DNA of 64,000 bases, from positions 310,001 through 374,000 of the forward strand of contig NZ_FQWK01000002.1 in the NCBI RefSeq assembly GCF_900129655.1. Reading direction: 5' to 3'. Source of the stretch: Bacteroides clarus YIT 12056. Its GTDB lineage: Bacteria > Bacteroidota > Bacteroidia > Bacteroidales > Bacteroidaceae. Under the pieces are notes generated by a model. That model was not told the origin of the DNA. It ran no database searches and saw nothing but the letters and a program-made list of their open reading frames with translations. A program made the position numbers and the translations under genes. This document shows, in pieces, positions 1 to 6,626 of the stretch (its first letter is position 1; each line of letters begins with the position of its first letter).

Positions 1-603
1 GGTTATGGGAATTACAAAGACGTTCATATTGATTATCTTCAACAGACTGATAATTTTCAAACAGAAAATGGGTTATGTTTACTTTTATATCCTAAAAATC
101 ATAAAGTTGTTTTCATTAATGATAATGAAATCAGTTCATCATCTTTGACTCCACGTGATAAAGTTTGTTTAAAAACATGGTATAATAAATCAATATTGAT
201 ACAGAGTGAGGAAGAATATTGTAAAAATGACTGTTTTATTTATGACAAAGGAGGTAAATTAATTACATCTTTCCATAATCCAAACGCTTTTGATCAGTTT
301 GACTCAGAGGCTTGGTATCCATGTTCTTATACAGAAGTAATAGGTGTTGGACTTAATCACTATTGGGGAAATATTCTAAGAGTAGCCTTAGATTCCCAAG
401 TATGGGAACAAATTATATGGTCAACTCAAATTGATCCTTTTTTAAGTTTTGCATCATCTTATGATGTTAAAATATCATCAAAACTGATTTCTGTTAATGA
501 TAATTTGTGGGAAATGGAATACGAAGGTGCTAAATATTCTGGTGATAAAATAAAAACTCATTTTATTATTAATATTGAAAATGGCAAAATAGAGTACCAA
601 TAA
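1..603 (+). CDS. Hypothetical protein, 5' end outside the window
   Basis: The reading frame is open from base 1, so the true start lies upstream; the first internal start-like codon (TTG at 145) is not convincing. About 200 residues are visible. The protein is rich in aromatic and acidic residues, with no membrane segment or motif I recognise, and ends in alternating hydrophobic strands (IINIENGKIEY). The base composition is AT-rich compared with the chromosomal genes on the far right of the window, as is common in accessory DNA. It could be an effector or immunity-type protein, but nothing in the sequence proves it. Confidence 0.5.
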   Translation, partial: GYGNYKDVHIDYLQQTDNFQTENGLCLLLYPKNHKVVFINDNEISSSSLTPRDKVCLKTWYNKSILIQSEEEYCKNDCFIYDKGGKLITSFHNPNAFDQFDSEAWYPCSYTEVIGVGLNHYWGNILRVALDSQVWEQIIWSTQIDPFLSFASSYDVKISSKLISVNDNLWEMEYEGAKYSGDKIKTHFIINIENGKIEYQ

Positions 604-696
604 AAAACAATATATGTAATCCGATAACAATCACATTAGCTAAGACAGTATTTGAAGCAATTCATCTACTGTCTTTTTAAAATGTCACAACTAAAT

Positions 697-728
697 CATT
701 GTGATTTAAAAGGGAATAATTATCTTTG
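697..728 (+). promoter_or_regulatory. Predicted Bacteroides-type promoter of the HEPN/MNT pair
   Basis: A TTG (-33 element) is followed after about 20 bases by TATCTTTG at 721-728, matching the Bacteroidota -7 consensus TAnnTTTG. It lies 18 bases before the ATG of the HEPN gene, so the leader would be very short. Confidence 0.5.
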
Positions 729-745
729 TATTAAACATATTAAGC

Positions 746-1132
746 ATGGATAGTAAAGTTACCTATTGGATTGAAATGTCAGATTATGACTTGGAAACAG
801 CAGATGCGATGTTGCTTACAGGTCGTTATCTCTATGTGGGCTTCATGTGTCACCAAACGATAGAAAAAATACTCAAGGCATATTGGGCTAACTGTTTGAC
901 AGAAGTACCTTTAAAGATACATTCACTATCCAGATTAGCAGAGAAAACAGAATTAGATAAAGAACTATCAGAAGAACAGTTGGATTTCATTGATAAACTT
1001 GAGCCTCTCAACATTGAAGCCCGTTATCCCTCTTATAAAGAAAGATTGATGAAAAGTCTGACTAAAGAATATTGCACAGGACTTTTAAGTCAAACTAAAG
1101 AATTACAGTCATGGATAAAGAACAAGCTATAG
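746..1132 (+). CDS. HEPN-domain protein of a HEPN/MNT module
   Basis: A 128-aa all-helical protein. The N-terminus (WIEMSDYDLETADAMLLTGRYL, then F.CHQTIEKILKAYW) is typical of the HEPN family that pairs with minimal nucleotidyltransferases. A conserved RYPSYKE segment lies near residues 92-98. The next gene overlaps its last 22 bases and encodes the nucleotidyltransferase partner, the usual arrangement. In characterised pairs the HEPN protein is an RNase-like toxin that the MNT protein AMPylates and so neutralises. No clear RxxxxH catalytic motif is visible, so toxic activity is uncertain. Confidence 0.8.
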   Translation: MDSKVTYWIEMSDYDLETADAMLLTGRYLYVGFMCHQTIEKILKAYWANCLTEVPLKIHSLSRLAEKTELDKELSEEQLDFIDKLEPLNIEARYPSYKERLMKSLTKEYCTGLLSQTKELQSWIKNKL

Positions 1133-1407
1133 CCCTCGCCAAACGATATAAAGAAATGGTAGCAGAGAAATTACCATTAAAGGCTCTCTACCTCTATGGC
1201 TCGTATAGTAAGGGGAATTACAGAGAGGATAGCGATATAGACATTGCCGTAGTAGTAGAGAGTTTGAACGACAATTATTTTGAAGACACCCCTCTATTAT
1301 GGAAACTTAGACGTAAGATAAGTAACCTTATAGAACCCGTCTTGCTTATAGAGGATATGAACAATCCTCTTTACTGCGACATTGCAAGAACGGGTATTCT
1401 TATCTAA
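1111..1407 (+). CDS. MNT-type nucleotidyltransferase, HEPN partner
   Basis: A 98-aa minimal nucleotidyltransferase. The signature GSYSKGNYREDSDIDIAV (residues about 30-47) carries the GSx(10)DxD catalytic pattern of the pol-beta fold. It overlaps the HEPN gene by 22 bases, so the two are probably co-translated. In known pairs this protein adds AMP to the HEPN toxin and acts as the antitoxin. The pair sits just outside the predicted prophage end, so it looks like a separate chromosomal accessory module. Confidence 0.8.
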   Translation: MDKEQAIALAKRYKEMVAEKLPLKALYLYGSYSKGNYREDSDIDIAVVVESLNDNYFEDTPLLWKLRRKISNLIEPVLLIEDMNNPLYCDIARTGILI

Positions 1408-1553
1408 ATAAATGATACAAAATAAGAGAAGCAGTATTTAAAACAGATTATTAACATATTTATTAATCAATTCTTGGTATCATCCTAAAGTTAAACCAAA
1501 AGTTAAACCGCAGAAACTCTAAAAATAATCAGTAAGAAAGATAACTATTGTAA

Positions 1554-1660
1554 AAGGAAGTAGCTCAGTTGGTTGCTGACGAAAGCGCAGCTTTTGGCAG
1601 CCGTAGAAGAGCATTAGCCTTCCAAGCTGAGGGTCGCGGGTTTGAGCCCCGTCTTCCGCT
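1554..1660 (+). tRNA. tRNA-Gly(UCC)-like gene with an insertion in the D-loop, probably a pseudo-tRNA
   Basis: The 3' part is a good glycine tRNA: anticodon stem TTAGC/GCTGA around loop CTTCCAA (anticodon UCC), T-arm GCGGG/CCCGT, and acceptor 3' strand CTTCCGC. The D-stem GCTC/GAGC is also present. Two things are wrong. About 34 extra bases (1574-1607) sit in the D-loop and can fold on their own (GGTTGCT with GGCAGCC, and AAAGC with GCTTT inside). The first two acceptor bases are AA where GC would be needed to pair with the 3' strand. No CCA is encoded, which is not unusual in this phylum. Confidence 0.6.
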
Positions 1661-1667
1661 CTTAATG

Positions 1668-1705
1668 AAAACCTCGATAGCTAAGAAATTAGCAATCGGG
1701 GTTTT
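1668..1705 (+). terminator. Hairpin terminator after the tRNA-like gene
   Basis: AAAACCTCGAT pairs with ATCGGGGTTTT (one G-T pair) around a 16-base loop, followed by CTGTTTTC. It lies just after the tRNA-like gene and before the prophage end. Confidence 0.65.
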
Positions 1706-2000
1706 CTGTTTTCAGCAACTTATGAGAATCTTTATATAAAGATTCCGTTTACACCTTCCCCCTTCACCGTTTCACATCGCTTTATATAAACCGCAAAACG
1801 TTTTGTGATGTTTCTCCAAATCATTTTGTGAGTGTTTTACACCTATTAACACAAAACGAATTGCGATTTTTCTATTTATTTTCCAACACAAATTAAAGAG
1901 CTCTCAAAGAGTACTTAAAAGTACCTCAAATCATATAAAATTTGTATATTTGTATATATAAAGAGGCATGTGCGCCTAAATCTATAAATATGGTAGGGGC
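1706..2000. other. Gene-free region holding the predicted late (mom-side) prophage end
   Basis: No gene was found in these 295 bases. The sequence is AT-rich with several TTTTGTG/CACAAAA segments. Reading inward towards the formyltransferase-like gene, an AGGCATG motif occurs at 1964-1970. AGGCATA(CT) is also the inward-reading motif repeated four times at the other predicted prophage end (39.14-39.22 kb). I therefore place this prophage end between about 1860 and 1965. The exact terminal bases and the 5-bp target duplication could not be determined. Confidence 0.4.
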
Positions 2001-2489
2001 TTACAGCTTCTTATCATAACTTGAATATACCTCAATCTGTGGTATTCTACGGATAATTCCCTTTCCTATATTCTCCAAACATCTGTTCAAGGTACGAAGC
2101 ATTGCCGGGATAATTTCATTCTCATAAAAGGTGCGGGGACGTACATTGTAGTCTATTTTTATAATCTCCTGCTCGCAAATATCTCCCGTGTCATATCCAG
2201 AATCAGCCCAAAACCATGTTGCGGCAGTTATCGGTTCATTCCGTTTGTAAGCCCATTTGATAGAGGATGCACCACGTCCGTATGGTAATGGGGAGGGATG
2301 GAATATCAATGTTCCATGGACTGGGATTTTCAGTTCCTTTTCTGATATTTTTTCCGTTAAGAGGGGGGCAACAGCTAAATGGTACATGGTAAGGCCTTCA
2401 CTCCAGACCTGATATCCTTTTTCTCTAATAAACAACTCTGTAAATTTGTATGCTCTTGTCTCCTTATTCCCTAATATCTTGATTATCAT
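2001..2489 (-). CDS. Formyltransferase-like protein of the mom-position operon
   Basis: A 162-aa protein resembling the catalytic domain of the Fmt/GART formyltransferase family. The core HPSPLPYGRGASSIKWA (residues 64-80) matches the family's HxSLLPxxRGxxPIxWA block, and GYDTGD (98-103) matches the GxDTGD segment with the catalytic Asp (D100). H64 is kept, but the usual Asn two residues before it is Ile62. The region before the core is short (about 60 residues). The protein overlaps the end of the ABC-GNAT gene by 26 bases and is the last gene of the operon. Known family members move a formyl group from 10-formyl-THF to an amine. Here I infer a DNA-modification role from context only. Confidence 0.65.
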   Translation of the reverse strand: MIIKILGNKETRAYKFTELFIREKGYQVWSEGLTMYHLAVAPLLTEKISEKELKIPVHGTLIFHPSPLPYGRGASSIKWAYKRNEPITAATWFWADSGYDTGDICEQEIIKIDYNVRPRTFYENEIIPAMLRTLNRCLENIGKGIIRRIPQIEVYSSYDKKL

Positions 2490-3570
2490 TGTCGCCTATA
2501 TATTTAAATGCCTGAATTGCCCTGAAATGTTTGCCATAACTGATAGTAGCATGTTTTCTGCTTTCACCATATAAAAGTGCTCCAGTCTGTATCCACTTTT
2601 TAGAGTGCCGTAGCGCGCCACACAGTTGCGGGTGGGAAGTATGGAAAAACACAGGTAGTTTTTTTCCACATCTCCCATTACCCTGAAGGTGGTACTCACA
2701 TACAGCCGCTAAAAATTTTGTACCGACACCAATCCCTTGCCATTCGGGAAGAACGACCAAGCGTGTCGAACGGTACGCTTTGGCTGTAAATAAAGGAGTG
2801 ACGGCCAAATGACAAACAGGCTCCTTATTAATGAAGCCGACAAAATACTCTGCAGCTACCGGCATGGGTAAATCTAAATAATAATGCTGCTTAAACAGTC
2901 TTGGGAATACAGTTCCCCGGACTTTATAAATTTGAAGTTCGAGTTGCGGACGCTGCCGAAGACAGTCACGGTCGTAAAACCGTGCCTCCGCTGTATCATA
3001 TACCCAATCGGGCTGTAACCATTCAATAATATCATAGTGGCAGGAAAGCAAGACTATTTGTCCTTTACCGCGCCGCCAAGTTTTGGCAAATGCGGCAGCT
3101 CCTACTTTGGCAATCTGCCGGTCTATTACCGATGTAAATTCGTCAACTACTGCACGGTCTGGGCGCTCTGAAGCCAAACGTGCTAAACCAGCACGGAATT
3201 TTTCACCGTTACTCAGGACGTGGAACGGGCGAAGCCACGCCGGAACATCACCGAGCCCTACTGCTGAAAGCATTCCCGTTACGGTGTTAAAATCACCATC
3301 TGGTGTAATACAGTCAATAATCGGTTTATCCTTTTCCCAGCCGGAATAAAGGTCATAAATTCCAACACCGGAGAACAGCCTGGAGCCTATACTGGTTTTG
3401 CCACTACCGGAAGGCCCGACTATTAGGCCTATTTGCCATTTTTTCCCTTCAATGGGTAGTTCAACAGTCTTTTCCCAATCACAACCGTTTTCGGCGTTAA
3501 ACAGACTTTTGACTCTTGCCGAACGGTAGCTATCAAAATCGCGGCAATGGTGTTTTATCTCTATCTTCAT
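2464..3570 (-). CDS. ABC-type ATPase fused to a GNAT acyltransferase, candidate Mom analogue
   Basis: A 368-aa two-domain protein. Residues about 1-200 are an ABC ATPase: Walker A GPSGSGKTS (52-60), signature LSNGE (119-123), Walker B VVDEF with D143/E144, and switch His178 in LLSCHYD. There is no transmembrane domain, so it is not a transporter. Residues about 220-350 are a GNAT domain with acetyl-CoA loop LVVLPEWQGIGVGT (271-284). Mu Mom, which converts adenine to a modified base and blocks restriction, is also a GNAT-fold protein and occupies the same place beyond the invertase. The start overlaps the preceding 41-aa gene by 4 bases (ATGA). The substrate is unknown. Confidence 0.75.
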   Translation of the reverse strand: MKIEIKHHCRDFDSYRSARVKSLFNAENGCDWEKTVELPIEGKKWQIGLIVGPSGSGKTSIGSRLFSGVGIYDLYSGWEKDKPIIDCITPDGDFNTVTGMLSAVGLGDVPAWLRPFHVLSNGEKFRAGLARLASERPDRAVVDEFTSVIDRQIAKVGAAAFAKTWRRGKGQIVLLSCHYDIIEWLQPDWVYDTAEARFYDRDCLRQRPQLELQIYKVRGTVFPRLFKQHYYLDLPMPVAAEYFVGFINKEPVCHLAVTPLFTAKAYRSTRLVVLPEWQGIGVGTKFLAAVCEYHLQGNGRCGKKLPVFFHTSHPQLCGALRHSKKWIQTGALLYGESRKHATISYGKHFRAIQAFKYIGDNDNQDIRE

Positions 3571-3692
3571 ACGCTCACGATTTTTAATATTAATCCCTCT
3601 TTCTTCAAACGCTCGTAAATCGTTTTCTGTTCTTCCTCATCTTGGCAGATGACAATCACGCCATACTGCGGTTTATAAGTGTATTTACCCAT
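3567..3692 (-). CDS. 41-aa protein translationally coupled to the ABC-GNAT gene
   Basis: The frame reads MGKYTYKPQYGVIVICQDEEE... and ends ...KEGLILKIVSV, 41 residues. Its stop overlaps the start of the ABC-GNAT gene (ATGA), a sign of translational coupling. A compact beta-alpha-beta pattern (YGVIVIC, then an acidic/basic helix, then LILKIVSV) suggests a folded mini-domain rather than random coding. In Mu the small Com protein likewise overlaps the start of mom and controls its translation, but this protein has no zinc-finger cysteines, so the resemblance is positional only. I do not recognise the family with certainty. Confidence 0.6.
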   Translation of the reverse strand: MGKYTYKPQYGVIVICQDEEEQKTIYERLKKEGLILKIVSV

Positions 3693-3856
3693 ATTTTTCA
3701 CCTTTATTGTTTGAATGCAAAGATATTAATTTGAAAAACAGGATAACAACTACTCAATAGAGGTTACACTGCACAAGTTTTGCACCCTTTTCCTTTACTT
3801 TATTCGGCGGGCTCTATGAGGAACAATGGGAAATATAGACTACTCTTACTTATGGG

Positions 3857-4501
3857 CTATACATTTAATTCAAAGCGGACTGTCTCGTCACCTGCAATCA
3901 GTAAACGAGTGCCAGGAATGTTATTCTCATAAATATGTACGTTTCCCAAATAAAGGGTAATTGATTTCAAAGGAAGTTCTATCTGCCGTGCCATGAGGTA
4001 CAAATGGTAGATATCGGAAGGTAATCCGAGGTTTGCATCACTGCTGCGTTGATAGGCCGACAATACCAGTTCCCCATCGTCAATCTGAAACTGTACAAGA
4101 CTTAAACAAGGCGCTTGATTACTTTCTGCACCGGTCTCACCAAGAAAAAGAACATAGTTTTTACTATTGCGCTTTTCCCTGTTTATTTTAGCTATTAACG
4201 GCGGTAGCTTCTCGAAATAGGTAGGATAACTGTTCACCAAGATAGAACCACAATAATCCCACCAGTTAATGCCAACCTCTCGGTACTTTTCTACGTTACG
4301 TTCTCCTTGCATAAACAGCTGAAGTTCGTTACGGAGTTTTTTACGGGCGATATTATGCCCCTCGAATATATCAAGCAGATCTGCCGGCGTAAGCGACAAC
4401 TGCTCGTTCAGAAGATACTGTATGTTTCCCTTCTTGTTAGTCTGTGTCTTTCCTGTGGCAAGAATTTTGTCCAGGATACAGTAATACTTGTTCATAGCCA
4501 T
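3857..4501 (-). CDS. Thymidylate synthase/dCMP hydroxymethylase-family enzyme
   Basis: A 214-aa protein of the thymidylate synthase (TS) fold. TS landmarks in order: INWWDYCG (78-85), catalytic C132 in APCLSLVQF, QRSSD (151-155), GLPSDI (159-164), GNVHIYENN (186-194). The spacings C132-R152 (20) and R152-D163 (11) equal those of E. coli TS (C146-R166-N177). The residue at the N177 position is Asp, as in T4 dCMP hydroxymethylase, where it selects cytosine over uracil. I therefore predict a dCMP/cytosine substrate. The protein lacks the C-terminal tail of standard TS. I chose the ATG at 4501 because GGAGGAAGAA precedes it; an upstream GTG at 4576 overlaps the stop of the HTH gene. Confidence 0.75.
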   Translation of the reverse strand: MAMNKYYCILDKILATGKTQTNKKGNIQYLLNEQLSLTPADLLDIFEGHNIARKKLRNELQLFMQGERNVEKYREVGINWWDYCGSILVNSYPTYFEKLPPLIAKINREKRNSKNYVLFLGETGAESNQAPCLSLVQFQIDDGELVLSAYQRSSDANLGLPSDIYHLYLMARQIELPLKSITLYLGNVHIYENNIPGTRLLIAGDETVRFELNV

Positions 4502-4572
4502 TTCTTCCTCCTTAGTTTGAAATATCCTAAAGATAGGAGAAATAACACTGTCACCGGCATTAGTCAATGTCT

Positions 4573-4815
4573 TCACACTGCAAAACCCTTACAGCCGCTT
4601 TGAAATCGTTTAATCAGTGTATAGACTTTACGTTCACTTACCGAGTACTTTTCCGACAATACAGCCACAATATATGATACTTTTTCGCCTTGATTCAGCA
4701 GGCCAGTATAGTCTGCATATAAATCAATATACATGGTGTCTTCCAGACGGATTCCAGCTACTTGGAGTTTTTTCAACAACTCTCGATTAAAGTTTAATAG
4801 TTCAATCACCTTCAT
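4573..4815 (-). CDS. Small HTH protein, possible activator of the modification operon
   Basis: An 80-aa basic protein (MKVIELLNF...). The C-terminal part (LSEKYSVSERKVYTLIKRF) looks like a helix-turn-helix of the Mor/C type, in which LAxxYxxSxxxVYxIIKR is usual. In Mu, C activates the late promoters including that of mom. The frame stays open upstream to 4983, but that extension would run through a highly structured RNA gene with poor coding character, so I use the ATG at 4815. The stop overlaps a potential GTG start of the TS-like gene, so the two are probably one transcript. Confidence 0.6.
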   Translation of the reverse strand: MKVIELLNFNRELLKKLQVAGIRLEDTMYIDLYADYTGLLNQGEKVSYIVAVLSEKYSVSERKVYTLIKRFQSGCKGFAV

Positions 4816-4841
4816 ACAATAAAAAATTATATCTTTGCAAT

Positions 4842-4969
4842 GCCAATCATTTATTAATAATGCGAAAAGCGGACCTGCGACAGAGGGTCTATGCCCCCGG
4901 TCGTGCGGGTTCGCTCGCATTGTTAATAAATGATTGGCGTCTATATTAACGGGCCGGGGGCTTTTTTTT
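4842..4969 (+). ncRNA. Candidate structured phage RNA with a pseudoknotted terminator
   Basis: A promoter-like TATCTTTG (4830-4837) is followed at once by a 23-bp inverted repeat (4842-4864 with 4916-4938, one mismatch). The loop continues the rod: AGCGGACC pairs with GGTTCGCT, then TGCGAC with GTCGTG, leaving a C-rich apical loop. That loop contains GCCCCCGG (4893-4900), exactly complementary to CCGGGGGC (4954-4961) just before a run of eight T (4962-4969). The terminator stem therefore has one arm inside the main hairpin loop and one outside it: either a pseudoknot or two competing folds. No -33 element is obvious. It is transcribed away from the modification operon. Confidence 0.55.
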
Positions 4970-5035
4970 ATTGTTCCCCCCAAAAAACAGTCAGCAGTTC
5001 TATACAGCTACAAATATAAGAGAAAGTACTGAATT

Positions 5036-5629
5036 TTAATCCATCCTTTTTAAGTGTTCATTAAGTGTTTTAGGATTACATTTCAGCTTCCTGCAGATAG
5101 CTGCTTTACTATATCCATACTCAAGCATTGTTTTTATAAGAGGTTCTTTTCCTGTCAGTTTATAATGCGAATTATGCCCACCTCTATTACGACCTAATTT
5201 TTGCCCCTCAGCCACGCGTCGGGCAAGACCTTCTTTCGTCCTCTGTGAAATCAAATCGCATTCTATCTGTGCGGATAGTCCGAAAGCGAATGCGAGAATT
5301 TGTGACTGAATATTATTACCCAGTTCATATTTTTCTTTCACTGTTAGTACCGTTATGTTTTTTTGCATAAGAGTGTTTAGAATAGACATGACTTCCATTA
5401 ATCGACGCCCAAGACGACTGATTTCCGATGCAATAAGGGTGTCTCCTTTCTTTAATTTCTTAATAAGTGGACCGAGTTTTCGTTTTTTGGCAGACTTTGT
5501 GCCGGACACAGTTTCAGCTATCCATTTATCAATGTTCAATTCTCTAATACGAGCAAACTTCTCAATTTCGAAGCGCTGGTTTTCAACAGTTTGTTTGTCT
5601 GTTGATACTCTGATGTAAGCGTAAATCAT
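5036..5629 (-). CDS. Serine site-specific invertase (Gin/Hin/PinR type)
   Basis: A 197-aa small serine recombinase. YAYIRVSTDKQTVENQ at the N-terminus carries the catalytic serine, EISRLGRR the conserved arginines, and QILAFAFGLSAQIECDLISQRTKEGL the dimerisation helix. A C-terminal HTH (YSKAAICRKLKCNPKTLNEHL) binds DNA. I chose the ATG at 5629 because MIYAYIRVS is the usual N-terminus; the extension to 5668 runs into promoter-like sequence. It sits directly beside the inverted tail-fibre cassettes, as gin sits beside the G segment of Mu, and most likely flips them. Confidence 0.9.
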   Translation of the reverse strand: MIYAYIRVSTDKQTVENQRFEIEKFARIRELNIDKWIAETVSGTKSAKKRKLGPLIKKLKKGDTLIASEISRLGRRLMEVMSILNTLMQKNITVLTVKEKYELGNNIQSQILAFAFGLSAQIECDLISQRTKEGLARRVAEGQKLGRNRGGHNSHYKLTGKEPLIKTMLEYGYSKAAICRKLKCNPKTLNEHLKRMD

Positions 5630-5680
5630 TTTTGCTTGTAAAAGTAAGGATAGTATCTGTGTAAGCAAAACTTATATCAG

Positions 5681-5716
5681 ACGCCCCTAAAATATGCAAG
5701 GTATGGCAGAAGATAT
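5681..5716 (+). repeat. Outer inverted repeat, copy 1 (candidate crossover site)
   Basis: ACGCCCCTAAAA followed within about 10 bases by ATGGCAGAAGATATAA. The same arrangement occurs in reverse orientation at 8162-8197. Confidence 0.6.
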
Positions 5717-6119
5717 AAAAATTGATGAAGTACAACAGGTTAAGGATGCTGCATATATAACAGTAGTATTAGCAGATGGGAGCCTTGGGAAAATAGCCAA
5801 AGCAGATTTGGTGGAACTAATAAGAATAAATATGGCCACAGCTACTAATGAGTATAAAGGTCTTATGGGCATCTCTGATTTAAAAAACCTTTCTGGGCTT
5901 ATATCTGACAATAATAATATAAATGCTGATAATCTGCCTAATGGTTTTTATCGTTATCACCAAGAAAATTACAACGAATATAATTATCCTGCTGCGCATG
6001 GCTGTATTCTTACAATAATCACCGATTCGGTTGGATTTCAATTGTGTGCTGAAGCATGGCCGCAGAATTTTTATATCAGACAACTTTGGGACTTTTGGAG
6101 TGACTGGAAGAAAATATAA
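5694..6119 (+). CDS. Tail-fibre tip cassette 1 (currently silent orientation)
   Basis: A 141-aa protein (MQGMAEDIKIDEVQQ...). The first residues match the other cassettes. A VLADGSLGKIAKADL segment follows, then a C-terminal domain with NLPNGFYRYH... and a final WDFWSDWKKI, a pattern I associate with pyocin-knob receptor-binding domains (GFY...Q...W..W.kI). It points away from the tail operon and lacks a visible promoter of its own, so it is probably expressed only after inversion. Confidence 0.75.
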   Translation: MQGMAEDIKIDEVQQVKDAAYITVVLADGSLGKIAKADLVELIRINMATATNEYKGLMGISDLKNLSGLISDNNNINADNLPNGFYRYHQENYNEYNYPAAHGCILTIITDSVGFQLCAEAWPQNFYIRQLWDFWSDWKKI

Positions 6120-6181
6120 ATTACCAATTGTATTGATTGAAAAGATGTCTCACGTCTTAATCATATTCTTTGCCCCTAAAA
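6107..6181 (+). repeat. Inter-cassette direct repeat, copy A
   Basis: About 75 bases (TTACCAATTGTATTGATTG, then CTCACGTCTTAA.CATATTC and TTTGCCCCTAAAAT) recur almost unchanged at 6551-6626. They join cassette 1 to 2 and cassette 2 to 3, so the cassettes probably arose by tandem duplication. The GCCCCTAAAA box at 6172-6181 is part of it. Confidence 0.7.
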
Positions 6182-6197
6182 TGTAGAGGGTATTAAA

Positions 6198-6563
6198 ATG
6201 AACACATTTCAAGAGGTAGAGGATTGTGAATATATCTACATAGAATTAATGGATGGTAGTCAGGGTAAAATTAAAAAGAGTGTTCTCGCAAATTTGATAA
6301 AGGCTGAAATTAAAGAATCATTTCTACAGAATAATACAGAAGTTATTGAAGATTGCAATAGTCTTGGTACTTATGAGAATAATGGTCTATATTGGATAAA
6401 TGAAGATACTAAAAATGCTCCACCGCTTACTGATTATAAATTAGCTTTCTTATTTAAGTTAACCTCATCTGGTTTTTATTATCAGCTATGCATCGAACCA
6501 TATACTAACAACCGTTGGTATAGATGGTTCAGTCATTATTGGAGTGATTGGAAGGAAATATAA
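6198..6563 (+). CDS. Tail-fibre tip cassette 2 (currently silent orientation)
   Basis: A 121-aa protein (MNTFQEVEDCEYIYIELMDGSQGKI...). It lacks the MAEDI start but shares the LMDGSQGKIKKSVLANLI block with cassette 1 and ends in the same knob-like pattern (NNGLYWI ... YYQLCIEPYTNNRWYRWF ... YWSDWKEI). It is clearly a diverged copy of cassette 1. Same orientation and context as cassette 1. Confidence 0.72.
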   Translation: MNTFQEVEDCEYIYIELMDGSQGKIKKSVLANLIKAEIKESFLQNNTEVIEDCNSLGTYENNGLYWINEDTKNAPPLTDYKLAFLFKLTSSGFYYQLCIEPYTNNRWYRWFSHYWSDWKEI

Positions 6564-6626
6564 ATTACCAATTGTATTGATTGAAAAGAATTCTCACGTC
6601 TTAACCATATTCTTTGCCCCTTAAAT
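6551..6626 (+). repeat. Inter-cassette direct repeat, copy B
   Basis: Second copy of the roughly 75-base repeat at 6107-6181, differing at only a few bases (AATTCTCACG for ATGTCTCACG, TTAACC for TTAATC, CCCCTTAAAT for CCCCTAAAAT). Confidence 0.7.

Noticed and set aside
4816..4983. N-terminal extension of the HTH gene to 136 residues
   Set aside because: The extra sequence is the reverse side of a GC-rich structured RNA with a terminator, and the extra residues look non-coding.
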